From assembly GCA_047974375.1 (NCBI GenBank), contig JBKECF010000006.1, positions 1 through 64,000 of the forward strand: 64,000 bases of DNA, in the 5' to 3' direction. The position numbers and the translations under genes were made by a program. Numbering within the stretch: position 1 is the first letter of the stretch; each line of letters opens with the position of its first letter. The notes beneath the pieces were generated by a model. It did no database searches and was not told the DNA's origin. It saw only the letters and a program-made list of their open reading frames with translations. The DNA comes from JBKECF01 sp047974375. Its GTDB lineage: Bacteria; Bacillota; Clostridia; Lachnospirales; CAMZNU01. This document shows positions 16,194 to 26,105 of this stretch, in pieces.

Positions 16194-17621
16194 ATGAAGC
16201 TTATAAAAGATTACGAAATGGTCATTGGTTTAGAAGTCCATTGTGAACTTAAAACAAAAACAAAAATATTTTGTGGTTGTTCAACAGAATTTGGTGCAGA
16301 TCCCAATACACAGTGTTGCCCAATTTGTATGGGAATGCCAGGAATGTTGCCAGTACTAAACGAAAAAGTTGTTGAGTATGCCATTAAGGCAGGTATGGCG
16401 ACAAATTGCGAAATTGCTAAGTACTCAAAACAAGATAGGAAAAATTATTTTTATCCAGACCTACCAAAGGCATACCAGATTTCTCAATACGATTTGCCAT
16501 TGTGCGAACATGGTAATGTAGATATAGAGAGTGAAGATGGTAGTAAGTCTATTGGAATAACAAGAATTCATATTGAAGAAGACGCGGGCAAGTTAGTTCA
16601 TGATGATGAAATGGGTACACAATTGGATAATAATAGATGTGGTGTACCTTTGATAGAAATTGTATCAGAGCCAGATATTCGAAGTGCAGAAGAGGCAGTT
16701 GCCTACGTAAAAAAATTACGTGCAATTATTTTATACACTGGAGTATCCGATTGTAAAATGCAAGAAGGTTCATTACGTTGTGATGTGAATTTATCTGTTA
16801 GAAAATTAGGAACAGAGGAGTTTGGCACACGAACAGAAATAAAAAATATTAACTCTTTTAATTTTATCCAAAAAGCAATTGAATATGAATATAAACGACA
16901 GATAGATGAAATTGAAAAAGGTGGAGTTATTGTTCAAGAAACGAGAAGGTTTGACCAAAATACCGGCAAAACTTTTTCCATGAGAACTAAGGAGGATGCA
17001 AATGATTATAGATATTTTCCAGATCCAGACTTGCTTCCTATTATTACAAGTGAAGAAAAAATGGAAGATATTAGAAAAAGTATACCTGAGTTGCCTGATA
17101 TTAGAAAGAAAAAATATATTAAAAACTTTAATTTGACACCATATGATGCTGAGTTAATAACCAACGACATATATGTTGCCGACTATTTTGAAGAAGCAGT
17201 AAAGGCAACTAAATATCCAAAAATAGTTGCAAATATAATTATTTCGGAAGTTTTCAAACTAATTGACCAAGATAATATAGAGATAAAAATTTCTCCCAAT
17301 AATCTAGGTGAAATATGTGAAATGTTAGGTGATGAAATAATAAATAGTAGTACAGGTAAAAAAGTATTAGCAGGAATATGGGGGAATAATACATCACCTA
17401 AAATCTATGTAGATGAACATGACTTAAAACAAATAAATGATAAGGTAATACTTATGGAGCTTGTAAAAGAAGTATGTAGCCAAGACCAAAAATCTGTAGA
17501 TGCCTATAAAGGTGGTAAGGAAACAGCAATAAAGTCTTTAATGGGTAAAATAATGGGTAAAACAAATGGTAAAGGTAATCCTATAATAATAAATGAGCTT
17601 TTAATAGAGTACCTTAGTTAG
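16194..17621 (+). CDS. gatB: Asp-tRNA(Asn)/Glu-tRNA(Gln) amidotransferase subunit B
   Basis: 475 aa. GatB phosphorylates the tRNA-bound Asp/Glu and transfers ammonia. N-terminal VIGLEVHCELKTKTKIFCGC and CCPICMGMPG contain the zinc cysteines of the catalytic cradle; the C-terminal helical/YqeY-like tail (KSLMGKIMGKTNGKGNP) binds tRNA. ATG 16194 with AGGGGGAT upstream is preferred to an in-frame ATG at 16164 inside gatA. Third gene of the T-box operon. Confidence 0.95.
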   Translation: MKLIKDYEMVIGLEVHCELKTKTKIFCGCSTEFGADPNTQCCPICMGMPGMLPVLNEKVVEYAIKAGMATNCEIAKYSKQDRKNYFYPDLPKAYQISQYDLPLCEHGNVDIESEDGSKSIGITRIHIEEDAGKLVHDDEMGTQLDNNRCGVPLIEIVSEPDIRSAEEAVAYVKKLRAIILYTGVSDCKMQEGSLRCDVNLSVRKLGTEEFGTRTEIKNINSFNFIQKAIEYEYKRQIDEIEKGGVIVQETRRFDQNTGKTFSMRTKEDANDYRYFPDPDLLPIITSEEKMEDIRKSIPELPDIRKKKYIKNFNLTPYDAELITNDIYVADYFEEAVKATKYPKIVANIIISEVFKLIDQDNIEIKISPNNLGEICEMLGDEIINSSTGKKVLAGIWGNNTSPKIYVDEHDLKQINDKVILMELVKEVCSQDQKSVDAYKGGKETAIKSLMGKIMGKTNGKGNPIIINELLIEYLS

Positions 17622-17635
17622 TAAAAGAGGTAGAA

Positions 17636-18247
17636 ATGTTAGAAATAATAATAGCAACAAAAAATAAAGGTAAAATAAAAGAATTTTACAAATATGCAGA
17701 ACAATACGACTTTGAGGCGAGATTTATTTCAATGGAAGAAGTCGGTGTAAATATAGACGTAGTAGAAGATGGAGAAACTTTTATTGATAATGCTTTAAAA
17801 AAAGCTGTAGAAATTGGTAAGCTTACTGGCAAGATAACTATGGCTGATGATTCTGGCTTAGCCATAGATTTTATGGATGGTGGACCAGGAGTATATTCGG
17901 CAAGATTTTTAGGTGAAGATACAAGTTCTGAATATAAAAATAACCATATAATAGATTTAATGAAAGATGTACCACAGGAAGAACGAGGTGCACGCTTTGT
18001 TTCCGCCATAGCAACTTATATGCCAGATGGTACAAAGTTTACAAATGAAGCGTACATGGAAGGTAAAATTGCAACAGAACCTAAAGGAGAAAATGGTTTT
18101 GGATATGATCCTATATTTATGGCAAATGATGGCAATGGCAAAACTAATGGACAATTATCCTTAGATGAAAAAACCAGTATAAGCCATAGAGGTAAGGCTT
18201 TAAAAGTTGCAATTAAAGAATTGAAAGAGTATTTAAATGGAAATTGA
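17636..18247 (+). CDS. rdgB: XTP/dITP pyrophosphatase (RdgB/HAM1)
   Basis: 203 aa. Hydrolyses non-canonical purine NTPs (ITP, XTP) to monophosphates, protecting nucleic acids. Motifs: ATKNKGKIKEF at the N-terminus (substrate loop), MADDSGLAIDFMDGGPGVYSARF (metal and base binding), GFGYDPIF and SHRGKAL. It starts 14 bases after gatB, so it probably shares the operon transcript. Its end overlaps the next gene by 11 bases. Confidence 0.93.
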   Translation: MLEIIIATKNKGKIKEFYKYAEQYDFEARFISMEEVGVNIDVVEDGETFIDNALKKAVEIGKLTGKITMADDSGLAIDFMDGGPGVYSARFLGEDTSSEYKNNHIIDLMKDVPQEERGARFVSAIATYMPDGTKFTNEAYMEGKIATEPKGENGFGYDPIFMANDGNGKTNGQLSLDEKTSISHRGKALKVAIKELKEYLNGN

Positions 18248-18686
18248 GAAAAAGTATTTAGTTAAAAAGCTACCTGTAAATTTAAATTCCTATAAATTTA
18301 TTGACATGGAACAATCTTACTTATCTTTTGAACCTGTACTTAGAATAAGAAAAGAGAATGAGAAATATTATTTAACTTGTAAAGGTGAAGGTTTGCTTTC
18401 AAGAGATGAGTTTAATTTAGAAATAACAAAGGAAGTTTATTTGTCTTTAATAAAAGATGCACAAGGTAATAAAATAAAAAAAATTAGACATTTAATTCCA
18501 GAAAATAAATATACCTACGAGCTAGATATATATGAAGAAATAAAAAATCATAAAAATTTAGTAACAGTTGAAGTTGAATTTAAAACTAGGGAAGAGAGTG
18601 AATGTTTTATTCCGCCAGATTGGTTTGGTGAAGATATTACATTTAAAAATGAATATAAAAATAATAATTTAGCCAGAAGTCAATAG
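18237..18686 (+). CDS. CYTH-domain triphosphatase-like protein
   Basis: 149 aa. The N-terminal EIEKKYLV signature (ExExK), R-x-R in LRIRKENEKYYLTCKGEG and the acidic tail (VTVEVEFKTREES) define a CYTH tunnel-fold protein, commonly an inorganic triphosphatase. Its start overlaps the end of rdgB, implying coupling; both deal with triphosphates. The C-terminal NEYKNNNLA is the usual CYTH end, so the gene is complete. Confidence 0.85.
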   Translation: MEIEKKYLVKKLPVNLNSYKFIDMEQSYLSFEPVLRIRKENEKYYLTCKGEGLLSRDEFNLEITKEVYLSLIKDAQGNKIKKIRHLIPENKYTYELDIYEEIKNHKNLVTVEVEFKTREESECFIPPDWFGEDITFKNEYKNNNLARSQ

Positions 18687-18843
18687 ACCTAGCCGTCAGT
18701 GGGGGCTTGTACCCATCACTGAACGGCGAATTAGGCCACATAACCGAGTTAGTTGCATACTTGGTTGCATAGTCGAGCAGAAAGCACAGCTTTCGATTAG
18801 GTTAGACAGTCCCGCCACCTTATGCATTGAGGTGAGGGTCTAA
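18686..18843 (+). ncRNA. GC-rich structured RNA (possible IS200/IS605 right end / omega-RNA relic)
   Basis: Just after the CYTH stop lies ~158 bases of about 50% GC in 30% GC surroundings. Visible helices are a long first hairpin (GCCGTCAGTG...CACTGAACGGC, 18692-18728), GAAAGC/GCTTTC (18780-18794), TAACC/GGTTA, and CCACCT/AGGTG closed by TTAGAC/GTCTAA. TAGACC at the 5' edge can also pair with GGTCTA at the 3' edge, giving an alternative closing stem. No ORF crosses it and it is not SRP, tmRNA, RNase P or a T-box by motif. The hairpin series resembles right ends of TnpB-bearing elements, but no tnpB is present. Identity uncertain. Confidence 0.55.
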
Positions 18844-18859
18844 TTCTTACCGATTAAAT

Positions 18860-18898
18860 AAAAAAACACATAATCAAAATAGGGTTATGTGTTTTTTT
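18860..18898 (+). terminator. Intrinsic terminator after the structured RNA
   Basis: AAAAAAACACATAA pairs perfectly with TTATGTGTTTTTTT around an 11-base loop. It ends transcripts from the gat-rdgB-CYTH operon and the structured RNA. Confidence 0.92.
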
Positions 18899-18905
18899 AC
18901 GTCTG

Positions 18906-18934
18906 TTCACAAATAACAGATTTTACACTATAAT
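18906..18934 (+). promoter_or_regulatory. Sigma-A promoter for the MATE-miaA genes
   Basis: TTCACA (18906-18911), 17 bases, TATAAT (18929-18934). It lies just after a terminator and about 80 bases before the MATE start. Confidence 0.75.
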
Positions 18935-19014
18935 ACATACTATGTGGAAATTTTAGATTATAGCCATGCTGTAAATAGGATTACTATATTTTTAGAAAGT
19001 AGTGGGAGAAAAAA

Positions 19015-20439
19015 ATGAATATTGATTTAACAAAAGGAAAAATAAAAGGAAATTTAGTTAGGTTAAGCTTACCAATTGTTGCCACAGGTTTTATACAAAC
19101 GGCATATAGTTTAGTGGATATGCTTTGGATTGGACGCCTTGGTAGTGGAGCATTGTCGGCTGTATCATCAGCGGGATTTTATATGTGGTTTGCGGCGGCT
19201 GTTATGATGTTAGGGAGAACAGGAACAGAAATATTAGTATCGCAGGCTACAGGCGAAAATAATCAAAAGAAAGCGAAAAAGTATGCAAGAAGTGGAATAG
19301 CAATAGCATCGGTTTTAGCTGTGGTTTTTTCAATAGCATTATACTTTTTAAAAGAACCTTTAGTTGGAATATTTAATATTGATGATGTAGAAGTAAATGA
19401 AATGGCTATTTCTTATTTAGGGGTAGTTACTATAGGATTATTTTTTGACTTTTTCACACAGGTGTTTACAGGTATTTTTATAGGTAGGGGGAATAGTAAA
19501 CTTCCCTTTGTGGTTAATGCCATAGGATTAGTAGTAAACATATTTTTAGATCCATTCTTAATCTTTGGGTATGGTACTTTTAAAATATTTTTTCCTGAGT
19601 TGGAAGTTAGTGGATTCAGTGGAATAGGATTTATAGGAGCTGCATGGGCTACTACTATTTCTAAAATAATTATTTTCTTTTTATTTATATATTATATAAA
19701 AGTAAAGCATTATATGTTTAATAGATTTGTCATTTTTAAAAGGAGCACATTAAGTGCTATTTCAGATATTTTAAAGCTTGGTGCTTTACCATCAGTATAT
19801 AATGGGACATTTTGTGTATTTAGTATATTACTAACTAGAATAGTAAGCGGATTCGGTATTGACGCAATCGCTGCCTCTAGAGTTGGATCGCAAATTGAAT
19901 CAATATCTTGGATGACAGCTCAAGGATTTTCCATAGCTCTAGGTACTTTTACAGGGCAGAATTATGGTGCAAAAATATATAGTCGAGTAACTAAAGGATA
20001 TATTGAGGCAAATAAAATTGCCATAGTTTTAGGTCTGATCAATACATTCATTATATATTTTGGAGCAGAGCCCTTATCGTCAATTTTCTTCCCTTTGGCA
20101 GAAGATGCAAAAGCTTTAGAAATTTGTGTGGATTATATGAGGATTTTAGCTTTTAGTCAATTGTTTATGTGTGTTGAAATAACTACAACAGGTAGTTTTA
20201 ATGGCATAGGTAAAACTGTACCACCTTCAATAGTCAGTATAGTAATGAATTGCTCTAGAATTCCTTTAGCTATATTTTTAAGTTCTATAGTTGTTTTAGG
20301 GGTAAATGGTATTTGGATTACAGTATCTGGAACGTCAGTTGTAAAAGCTATTTGGATTACACTTTGGTTTTGTATAATGGTTAAAAAAAGTGATAAACTT
20401 TCATTTAAAAATATGGAGGTTGATGAAGATGAAAGATAA
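19015..20439 (+). CDS. MATE family multidrug/cation efflux transporter
   Basis: 474 aa, about 12 transmembrane helices in two MatE halves (first half begins LVRLSLPIVATGFIQTAYSLVD; second LKLGALPSVYNGTFCVFSI). Members export cationic drugs or metabolites with Na+ or H+; the substrate here is unknown. GTGGGAG precedes the ATG. The 3' end overlaps miaA by 11 bases. Confidence 0.9.
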   Translation: MNIDLTKGKIKGNLVRLSLPIVATGFIQTAYSLVDMLWIGRLGSGALSAVSSAGFYMWFAAAVMMLGRTGTEILVSQATGENNQKKAKKYARSGIAIASVLAVVFSIALYFLKEPLVGIFNIDDVEVNEMAISYLGVVTIGLFFDFFTQVFTGIFIGRGNSKLPFVVNAIGLVVNIFLDPFLIFGYGTFKIFFPELEVSGFSGIGFIGAAWATTISKIIIFFLFIYYIKVKHYMFNRFVIFKRSTLSAISDILKLGALPSVYNGTFCVFSILLTRIVSGFGIDAIAASRVGSQIESISWMTAQGFSIALGTFTGQNYGAKIYSRVTKGYIEANKIAIVLGLINTFIIYFGAEPLSSIFFPLAEDAKALEICVDYMRILAFSQLFMCVEITTTGSFNGIGKTVPPSIVSIVMNCSRIPLAIFLSSIVVLGVNGIWITVSGTSVVKAIWITLWFCIMVKKSDKLSFKNMEVDEDER

Positions 20440-21334
20440 ATTAATAGTTATTGGGGGCGCTACAGCAAGTGGCAAAACAGGTATATCTATTGAGTTGGCG
20501 AAAAAAATAAATGGTGAAATTGTGTCGGCGGACTCGATGCAAGTATATAAATATATGGATATAGGCACAGCGATGGTTACAAAAAAGGAAATGGAGGGCA
20601 TAGAACATTATTTAATTAATATGGTAGAACCACATGAAGAATTTTCTGTTGCCCAATATAAGGATTTAGCATTTGAGGCCATAAATAAAATTAAAGAGAA
20701 GAAAAAAATACCAATTTTAGTTGGTGGAACAGGGTTCTATATTAATTCAGTTTTGTATAATACGAATTTTAAAGAAGAAAAAAACGATTTTTCTTATAGA
20801 AAGGAATTAGAAGGGCTAGTTAAAGAAAAAGGAAATATTTTTTTACATAATATGTTGAAAAATATAGATAATACATCATACGAGAATATTCATTATAATA
20901 ACGTAAAGCGTGTTATTAGAGCCTTAGAATACTACCATCTAACAGGAGAACCTATTTCAATTCATAATGCAAGAGAAAAAATGAAGGATAGTTATTTCAA
21001 CTATAAATTTTATTCAATAGAAATGGACAGAGAGTTGTTATATAATAGAATAAATATGCGTGTAGATATGATGATGGAAGATGGTTTACTGAAAGAGGTT
21101 AAGTATTTATACAAAAATTTCCCTAAAAATATAATTTCTATGGAAGGTATAGGTTACAAAGAGTTGGCTAAATATATAGAGGGAGAAATAACTTTAGATG
21201 AAGCCATAAACCTTATAAAACAAGAAAGTAGACGTTTAGCAAAAAGACAAGTAACATGGTTCAAACATCAAACAGATGCTAAATGGATAAAAAATATAGA
21301 AGAAATAAATATGGATTTAAAGGATTGGATATAA
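20429..21334 (+). CDS. miaA: tRNA dimethylallyltransferase
   Basis: 301 aa. Adds a dimethylallyl group to A37 of tRNAs reading UNN codons. P-loop GGATASGKTG, the DSMQVYKYMDIGTA substrate loop, LVGGTGFYINSV and the C-terminal RRLAKRQVTWFKHQ are diagnostic. ATG 20429 is chosen over an upstream in-frame ATG (20390) because GGAGG at 20415-20419 is correctly spaced. Overlaps the MATE gene; the usual clostridial partner hfq is absent. Confidence 0.94.
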   Translation: MKDKLIVIGGATASGKTGISIELAKKINGEIVSADSMQVYKYMDIGTAMVTKKEMEGIEHYLINMVEPHEEFSVAQYKDLAFEAINKIKEKKKIPILVGGTGFYINSVLYNTNFKEEKNDFSYRKELEGLVKEKGNIFLHNMLKNIDNTSYENIHYNNVKRVIRALEYYHLTGEPISIHNAREKMKDSYFNYKFYSIEMDRELLYNRINMRVDMMMEDGLLKEVKYLYKNFPKNIISMEGIGYKELAKYIEGEITLDEAINLIKQESRRLAKRQVTWFKHQTDAKWIKNIEEINMDLKDWI

Positions 21335-21335
21335 C

Positions 21336-22601
21336 ATGGATTTAAAAAGAGAGTTTAGTATTGATAATAAAGTATATGATTTATTTTTAGAATGCGAAAA
21401 ATCTTTAGTAGAAGAATATAGAAACATAGATGAAATTTCTTTTATAAACCAAGGTAAAGTATTAAAGGCGATGCAAAAAAACAAGTTAAGTGATGTGCAT
21501 TTTCAAGGTACAACAGGTTATGGTTATGACGATTTAGGAAGAGATGCTTTGGAGAATATATATAGAGATACATTTCATAGCGAAAGTGCTCTAGTTAGAC
21601 CACAAATTATTTCTGGCACTCATGCTTTAACTACAGCTTTGTTTAGTAATTTAAAATATGGTGAAGAGTTAATATCTGTAAGTGGAACGCCCTACGATAC
21701 TTTAGTTGGAGTGATAGGAATAAGAAAAACAAGAGGCTCATTAATTGAAAACGGTGTGTTGTACAACGAGGTGGATTTATTAAAAAATAAAAAGTTTGAC
21801 TTAGTGTCCATAGAAAAAGCAATTAATAATAAAACAAAAATGATTACTATTCAGCGTTCAAAGGGCTATAAATGGAGAAAATCTTTTACAATTGAAGAAA
21901 TTAAAGATGTTATTGCATTTATAAGAAGTGTAAAAAAAGACGTTATAATAATGGTAGATAATTGTTATGGCGAATTTGTTGATATAATTGAGCCTAGTGA
22001 TGTTGGTGCAGATTTAGTAGTTGGGTCTTTAATTAAGAATCCTGGTGGAGGTATAGCACCTGTAGGCGGGTATATTGTAGGTAAAGAAGAGTTAGTAGAG
22101 AATTGTGCTTGCAGATTAACAGCCCCTGGTTTAGGAAAAGAAGTTGGGCCAACTTTAGGCCTATCTACATCTTTTTTACAAGGCTTTTTTCTTGCACCAT
22201 CTGTCGTTGCATCAAGTTTGAAGACAGCGGTGTTATGTGCTAAAATTTTTGAAGAGCTTGATTTTCAAGTAAACCCAACAAGCAAAGAAAAACGTGGGGA
22301 TATTGTTCAAGCTATAAATATGAAAAATAAAGAAAATTTAATTAAATTTTGTCAAGGAGTTCAAATGGGAGCACCAGTAGACAGCTATGTTTTACCAGAA
22401 CCATGGGCAATGCCAGGCTACGATTGCGACGTAATAATGGCTGCAGGAGCTTTTGTACAAGGTTCATCTATAGAATTAAGTGCAGACGCGCCTATTAAAG
22501 AACCTTATACGGCGTATTTTCAAGGTGGTTTAACCTATGGACATGGTAGGTTGGGCGTAGTATTGGCGCTGAATAATTCATTAAAAAATTTTATAAAATA
22601 A
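21336..22601 (+). CDS. Methionine gamma-lyase family PLP enzyme
   Basis: 421 aa, the fold-type I family once called aluminium-resistance protein and often found beside miaA. The PLP lysine is in VVGSLIKNPGGGIAPVGGY; VRPQIISGTHALTTALF and TTGYGYDDLGRD are family blocks. Probably acts on a sulfur amino acid; the substrate is unproven. It starts one base after the miaA stop, so is translationally coupled. Confidence 0.85.
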   Translation: MDLKREFSIDNKVYDLFLECEKSLVEEYRNIDEISFINQGKVLKAMQKNKLSDVHFQGTTGYGYDDLGRDALENIYRDTFHSESALVRPQIISGTHALTTALFSNLKYGEELISVSGTPYDTLVGVIGIRKTRGSLIENGVLYNEVDLLKNKKFDLVSIEKAINNKTKMITIQRSKGYKWRKSFTIEEIKDVIAFIRSVKKDVIIMVDNCYGEFVDIIEPSDVGADLVVGSLIKNPGGGIAPVGGYIVGKEELVENCACRLTAPGLGKEVGPTLGLSTSFLQGFFLAPSVVASSLKTAVLCAKIFEELDFQVNPTSKEKRGDIVQAINMKNKENLIKFCQGVQMGAPVDSYVLPEPWAMPGYDCDVIMAAGAFVQGSSIELSADAPIKEPYTAYFQGGLTYGHGRLGVVLALNNSLKNFIK

Positions 22602-22628
22602 ATATAAAGGTGTAAAAGGAGTGTTTTA

Positions 22629-25247
22629 GTGTATAAAGAGGTTAAGTCTACAGTGGTAGAGGACGGTGTAGTAAATACATATAAATATGAGTCAAATTTT
22701 AAAGTAATTCATTATAAAAATTCAGACGAAAATAGAGTTTTTACTATGTCAATAAAAACACCTTGTGAAAATAATAGAGGCATACCTCATGTGCTGGAAC
22801 ATTTAGTTTTGTGTGGATCTGAAAAATATCCTATACGTGACCCCTTTAATGAGTTATTAAAAAGCAGTCTGTATACATATTTAAATGCTATTACTTACAA
22901 AGATAGAACAATATATCCAGTGGCAAGTAAAAATAAAAAAGAGTTTGAAAAATTAACAAAGGTTTATTTAGATGCAATATTTAATCCGCTGTTGCCACGT
23001 TCTGCTTTTTTAGAGGAAGGTGTGTCTTTTAATGGTGAATTTAATGGAATAGCATATAATGAAATGAAAAGTGTATACAAAAATCCTGATGATGTATTAA
23101 TTGGGATTGCCAATGAAAAAATTTTCAAATCATCTATTTATGAGTTTGATTCTGGTGGAATTCCCGAAGATATGGAAAGTTTAGAGTACAATGACCTTGC
23201 AATCTATTACAATACGTACTATAATGAGAGCAATATGATTTGCTATTTTTACGGTGATATTGACATAGACTACTATTTAAATTTTATTGAAGACAATTAT
23301 TTAAAAGGTGAATTAGGAAAAATAGTTAATATAGATATGCCTCAAATATACAATGGTATATACGAGGAAAAAATCAATTTAGAAACTAATTATAAATATT
23401 CTTATGATTTTTATTTTGTTTTAAATAGTTTAAATCACTATAAAATTATAAATGAAATAACATTAATATTGGATTACCTTTTTGCTAATAACACATCATA
23501 TGGTAAAAAAATATTTATGGACAATTATAAAATAGTTGATTTTACTTACGATTTAGATACAGATTCAATATATCCAATAGCAAGTATATCTTTGAAAAGC
23601 GATAAAAGCTACAATATTAAAGATATGTACGCATTTTTTATGGAAAAATTAGAGTTAATGGAGCTGGACAAAGAGGCTTTAACAATAGTGGCTGACACAA
23701 TTAAATATTATATAAAAGAAGAAGATTTCGGATACAAACCACGAGGATTAGGGTATTTTGTAGAGTTTATAAAATTATGGAATTATAACGATTTTACATT
23801 AAATATAAATAAAAATTTTGACTTCGAGCCTAACCTAGAAGGGGTTTTTAAAGATAACTTATTCAAAGAAAATGTAACATTAATAAAAAGTGAGTTTTAT
23901 AACAAAAAAATAGAGAAATTAGAAAAAGTAGAAGGCAAAAAAACTGAGCAGATTTCCAATGAAAATTTTTACAAAGATTTTACATTTAATGTATTAAATA
24001 GAAATGAAGTGACTTACAATAAATCTTTAAATATGGTGAAAGATGGAAATATTTTAATATTTGATACAAAACAAGATGTAGTTTACTTAACGCTTATTTA
24101 TAAAAATATTAATGTATGTTGGGAATATTTAGGTTTATTAATAGATTTATACAAAGAAGTTCCAACTAAAAATTATACCTTAAGGGAATTAGAAAGAAAA
24201 ATAGATGAAACGTTTGTGGAATTGGATATTGGATTTGAAGTTTTTAGAGATAAAGAATTTGGCAACTCGATAATTGTAGAAAGTAAGTTAAAGAAGTATA
24301 ATTTATGTTCAGCAATAGAATTAATAGAAGAAATTATAAAGAGTAGTACTATAACATTAGAAGACATAAATAAGAGAAAAGATGAAATATTAGTAGATTT
24401 ACATAGAGAAATACAAAGTAATAGTGATATACTAGTGGTAAAAACTTTAAGTTCAATAAAAGATAAGTATCTAATAAAGGATAGAGTAGAGGGTATTAAT
24501 TATTATAATTTTATTAAAAACAACAAAAAAGAGTTTGATGATGCGAAAAAAGCACTAAATAATATTATAATGACAATAAAGAATTGTGAAAAAAAATTAA
24601 TATTAGGTTTTGATTTGGATTTGATAGATAAATTTAATCTTTCATTAATTAATAATAATTACTTGGAAGAAAAAAATATAAAAAAAATAGACTTTTTTAG
24701 TACTAATCTTGAAAAAAAATGGTATAATTGCAATGACTATAAACTTTTAGGCAAGGCCTCAAATGTTTATAATAATTGTTTGGTATACAAATTAAATAGA
24801 GAAATATTTGACGGGTCGGCATTAGTGCTTGCTAACTTATTGTCAAATGATTATTTAAATGAAAATCTAAGAATAAAAAACGGTGCATATGACTACGACT
24901 TTCATATAGATAGAGATGGATTTATTTACACCACATCCATATATGACAATTACATAAAAGAAAGTTTAAATATAATGAGAGATGTACTTAAAGAGGATAT
25001 AAACAAATACACATCAAGAGATATTGACAAACATGTAGTTGGTACAATAAATAATATGAACTTATCGAAAAATTCTTATTCTAATTATATAGAAAATGTA
25101 CATAAATTTTTAAATGGCGTTACTTCTATGGATATAGAAAAGACATTTAAGGAAGTTATAAATACTAATAAAGAATTATTAATAAATAAGCTTATGGAAA
25201 TAAATGAATCTATAGTTTATGAGCATAATTTAACGATAGGGCTTTAG
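22629..25247 (+). CDS. M16C (insulinase/Cym1-like) metallopeptidase
   Basis: 872 aa, GTG start after AAAGGAG. The inverted zinc motif HVLEH (about residues 53-57, in GIPHVLEHLVLCGSEKYP) and the downstream Glu in FNGIAYNEMKSVY form the zinc site. Later M16 domains have diverged, as in presequence-protease-type M16C peptidases. It has no signal peptide, so intracellular peptide turnover is likely. It ends 19 bases before flgB, so the flagellar operon may be read from an upstream promoter through this gene. Confidence 0.85.
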   Translation: MYKEVKSTVVEDGVVNTYKYESNFKVIHYKNSDENRVFTMSIKTPCENNRGIPHVLEHLVLCGSEKYPIRDPFNELLKSSLYTYLNAITYKDRTIYPVASKNKKEFEKLTKVYLDAIFNPLLPRSAFLEEGVSFNGEFNGIAYNEMKSVYKNPDDVLIGIANEKIFKSSIYEFDSGGIPEDMESLEYNDLAIYYNTYYNESNMICYFYGDIDIDYYLNFIEDNYLKGELGKIVNIDMPQIYNGIYEEKINLETNYKYSYDFYFVLNSLNHYKIINEITLILDYLFANNTSYGKKIFMDNYKIVDFTYDLDTDSIYPIASISLKSDKSYNIKDMYAFFMEKLELMELDKEALTIVADTIKYYIKEEDFGYKPRGLGYFVEFIKLWNYNDFTLNINKNFDFEPNLEGVFKDNLFKENVTLIKSEFYNKKIEKLEKVEGKKTEQISNENFYKDFTFNVLNRNEVTYNKSLNMVKDGNILIFDTKQDVVYLTLIYKNINVCWEYLGLLIDLYKEVPTKNYTLRELERKIDETFVELDIGFEVFRDKEFGNSIIVESKLKKYNLCSAIELIEEIIKSSTITLEDINKRKDEILVDLHREIQSNSDILVVKTLSSIKDKYLIKDRVEGINYYNFIKNNKKEFDDAKKALNNIIMTIKNCEKKLILGFDLDLIDKFNLSLINNNYLEEKNIKKIDFFSTNLEKKWYNCNDYKLLGKASNVYNNCLVYKLNREIFDGSALVLANLLSNDYLNENLRIKNGAYDYDFHIDRDGFIYTTSIYDNYIKESLNIMRDVLKEDINKYTSRDIDKHVVGTINNMNLSKNSYSNYIENVHKFLNGVTSMDIEKTFKEVINTNKELLINKLMEINESIVYEHNLTIGL

Positions 25248-25266
25248 TTCAAAAGGAGGTAGGGGT

Positions 25267-25626
25267 ATGAATTTATCAACAGTAAACAAAGTTTTAGAAG
25301 CAGGAATGAATGCATCAATTATACGTAATGAAGCAATACAAAGCAATATTGCTAATGCCGATACACCATATTATAAAAAAAGAACAGTGAATTTTGAGGA
25401 CAGCTTGAATAAAGAGCTAAATTCAGCTCTCATAGATGGTAAAATAGATTTTAATAACATAAAAGCTACTATTAACAATACTGGATTTAACTATAGATTA
25501 GATGAAAATAATGTTGACATGGAGGCTGAAATGGTAGCTCTTTATCAAAATTCAGTTAAATATGAACTAATGACACAAAGCGTTATAAGTAATTTTGCTA
25601 GGCTGGACTCAGTTTTGGCGAAATAA
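25267..25626 (+). CDS. flgB: Flagellar proximal rod protein FlgB
   Basis: 119 aa. A rod subunit spanning the cell wall between basal body and hook. N-terminal IRNEAIQSNIANADTPYYKK is the rod/hook family signature and the C-terminal helix (YQNSVKYELMTQSVI) is its coiled-coil partner. AAGGAGG precedes the ATG. First gene of the flagellar operon in this window. Confidence 0.94.
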   Translation: MNLSTVNKVLEAGMNASIIRNEAIQSNIANADTPYYKKRTVNFEDSLNKELNSALIDGKIDFNNIKATINNTGFNYRLDENNVDMEAEMVALYQNSVKYELMTQSVISNFARLDSVLAK

Positions 25627-25651
25627 TAGCTTAATATAGATAGGGGGATTT

Positions 25652-26092
25652 ATGGGACTTTTAGACTCGACCAGTGTAATAGCAACAGGGTTAACAGCTC
25701 AAGCTTTAAGAATGGATGTAATAAGTGAAAATATTGCGAACATTAACACAACTAGAACAGATGACGGTACGGCGTATAAACGTAAAACGGTTATTTTTGA
25801 AGAAAAGGGCAGTACTTCACCTTTTGGTTTGTACTTCAATGAGGCTACTGGTCTAACCTCGGACACAAGAGGTGTTCAGGTTTCTAAAATAGTTGAAGAC
25901 GACAGTAAGGGTGCATTAATGTATGACCCTAGTCATCCAGATGCAAATGATGAAGGATATGTACAAATGCCAAATGTTAATATTGTGGAAGAAATGGTTA
26001 ATATGATATCAGCCAGCCGTTCATACGAGGCAAATGTAACAGCTATGGGTGCTACAAAGGCCATGGTTACAAAAACTTTGGAGATAAAATAA
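25652..26092 (+). CDS. flgC: Flagellar proximal rod protein FlgC
   Basis: 146 aa. Rod subunit with N-terminal LRMDVISENIANINTTRT and C-terminal VNIVEEMVNMISASRSYEAN, the paired helices of axial proteins. A Gly-rich GGGGGAT site precedes the ATG. Lies between flgB and fliE in the usual order. Confidence 0.95.
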   Translation: MGLLDSTSVIATGLTAQALRMDVISENIANINTTRTDDGTAYKRKTVIFEEKGSTSPFGLYFNEATGLTSDTRGVQVSKIVEDDSKGALMYDPSHPDANDEGYVQMPNVNIVEEMVNMISASRSYEANVTAMGATKAMVTKTLEIK

Positions 26093-26105
26093 TTTGGAGG
26101 ATTAA

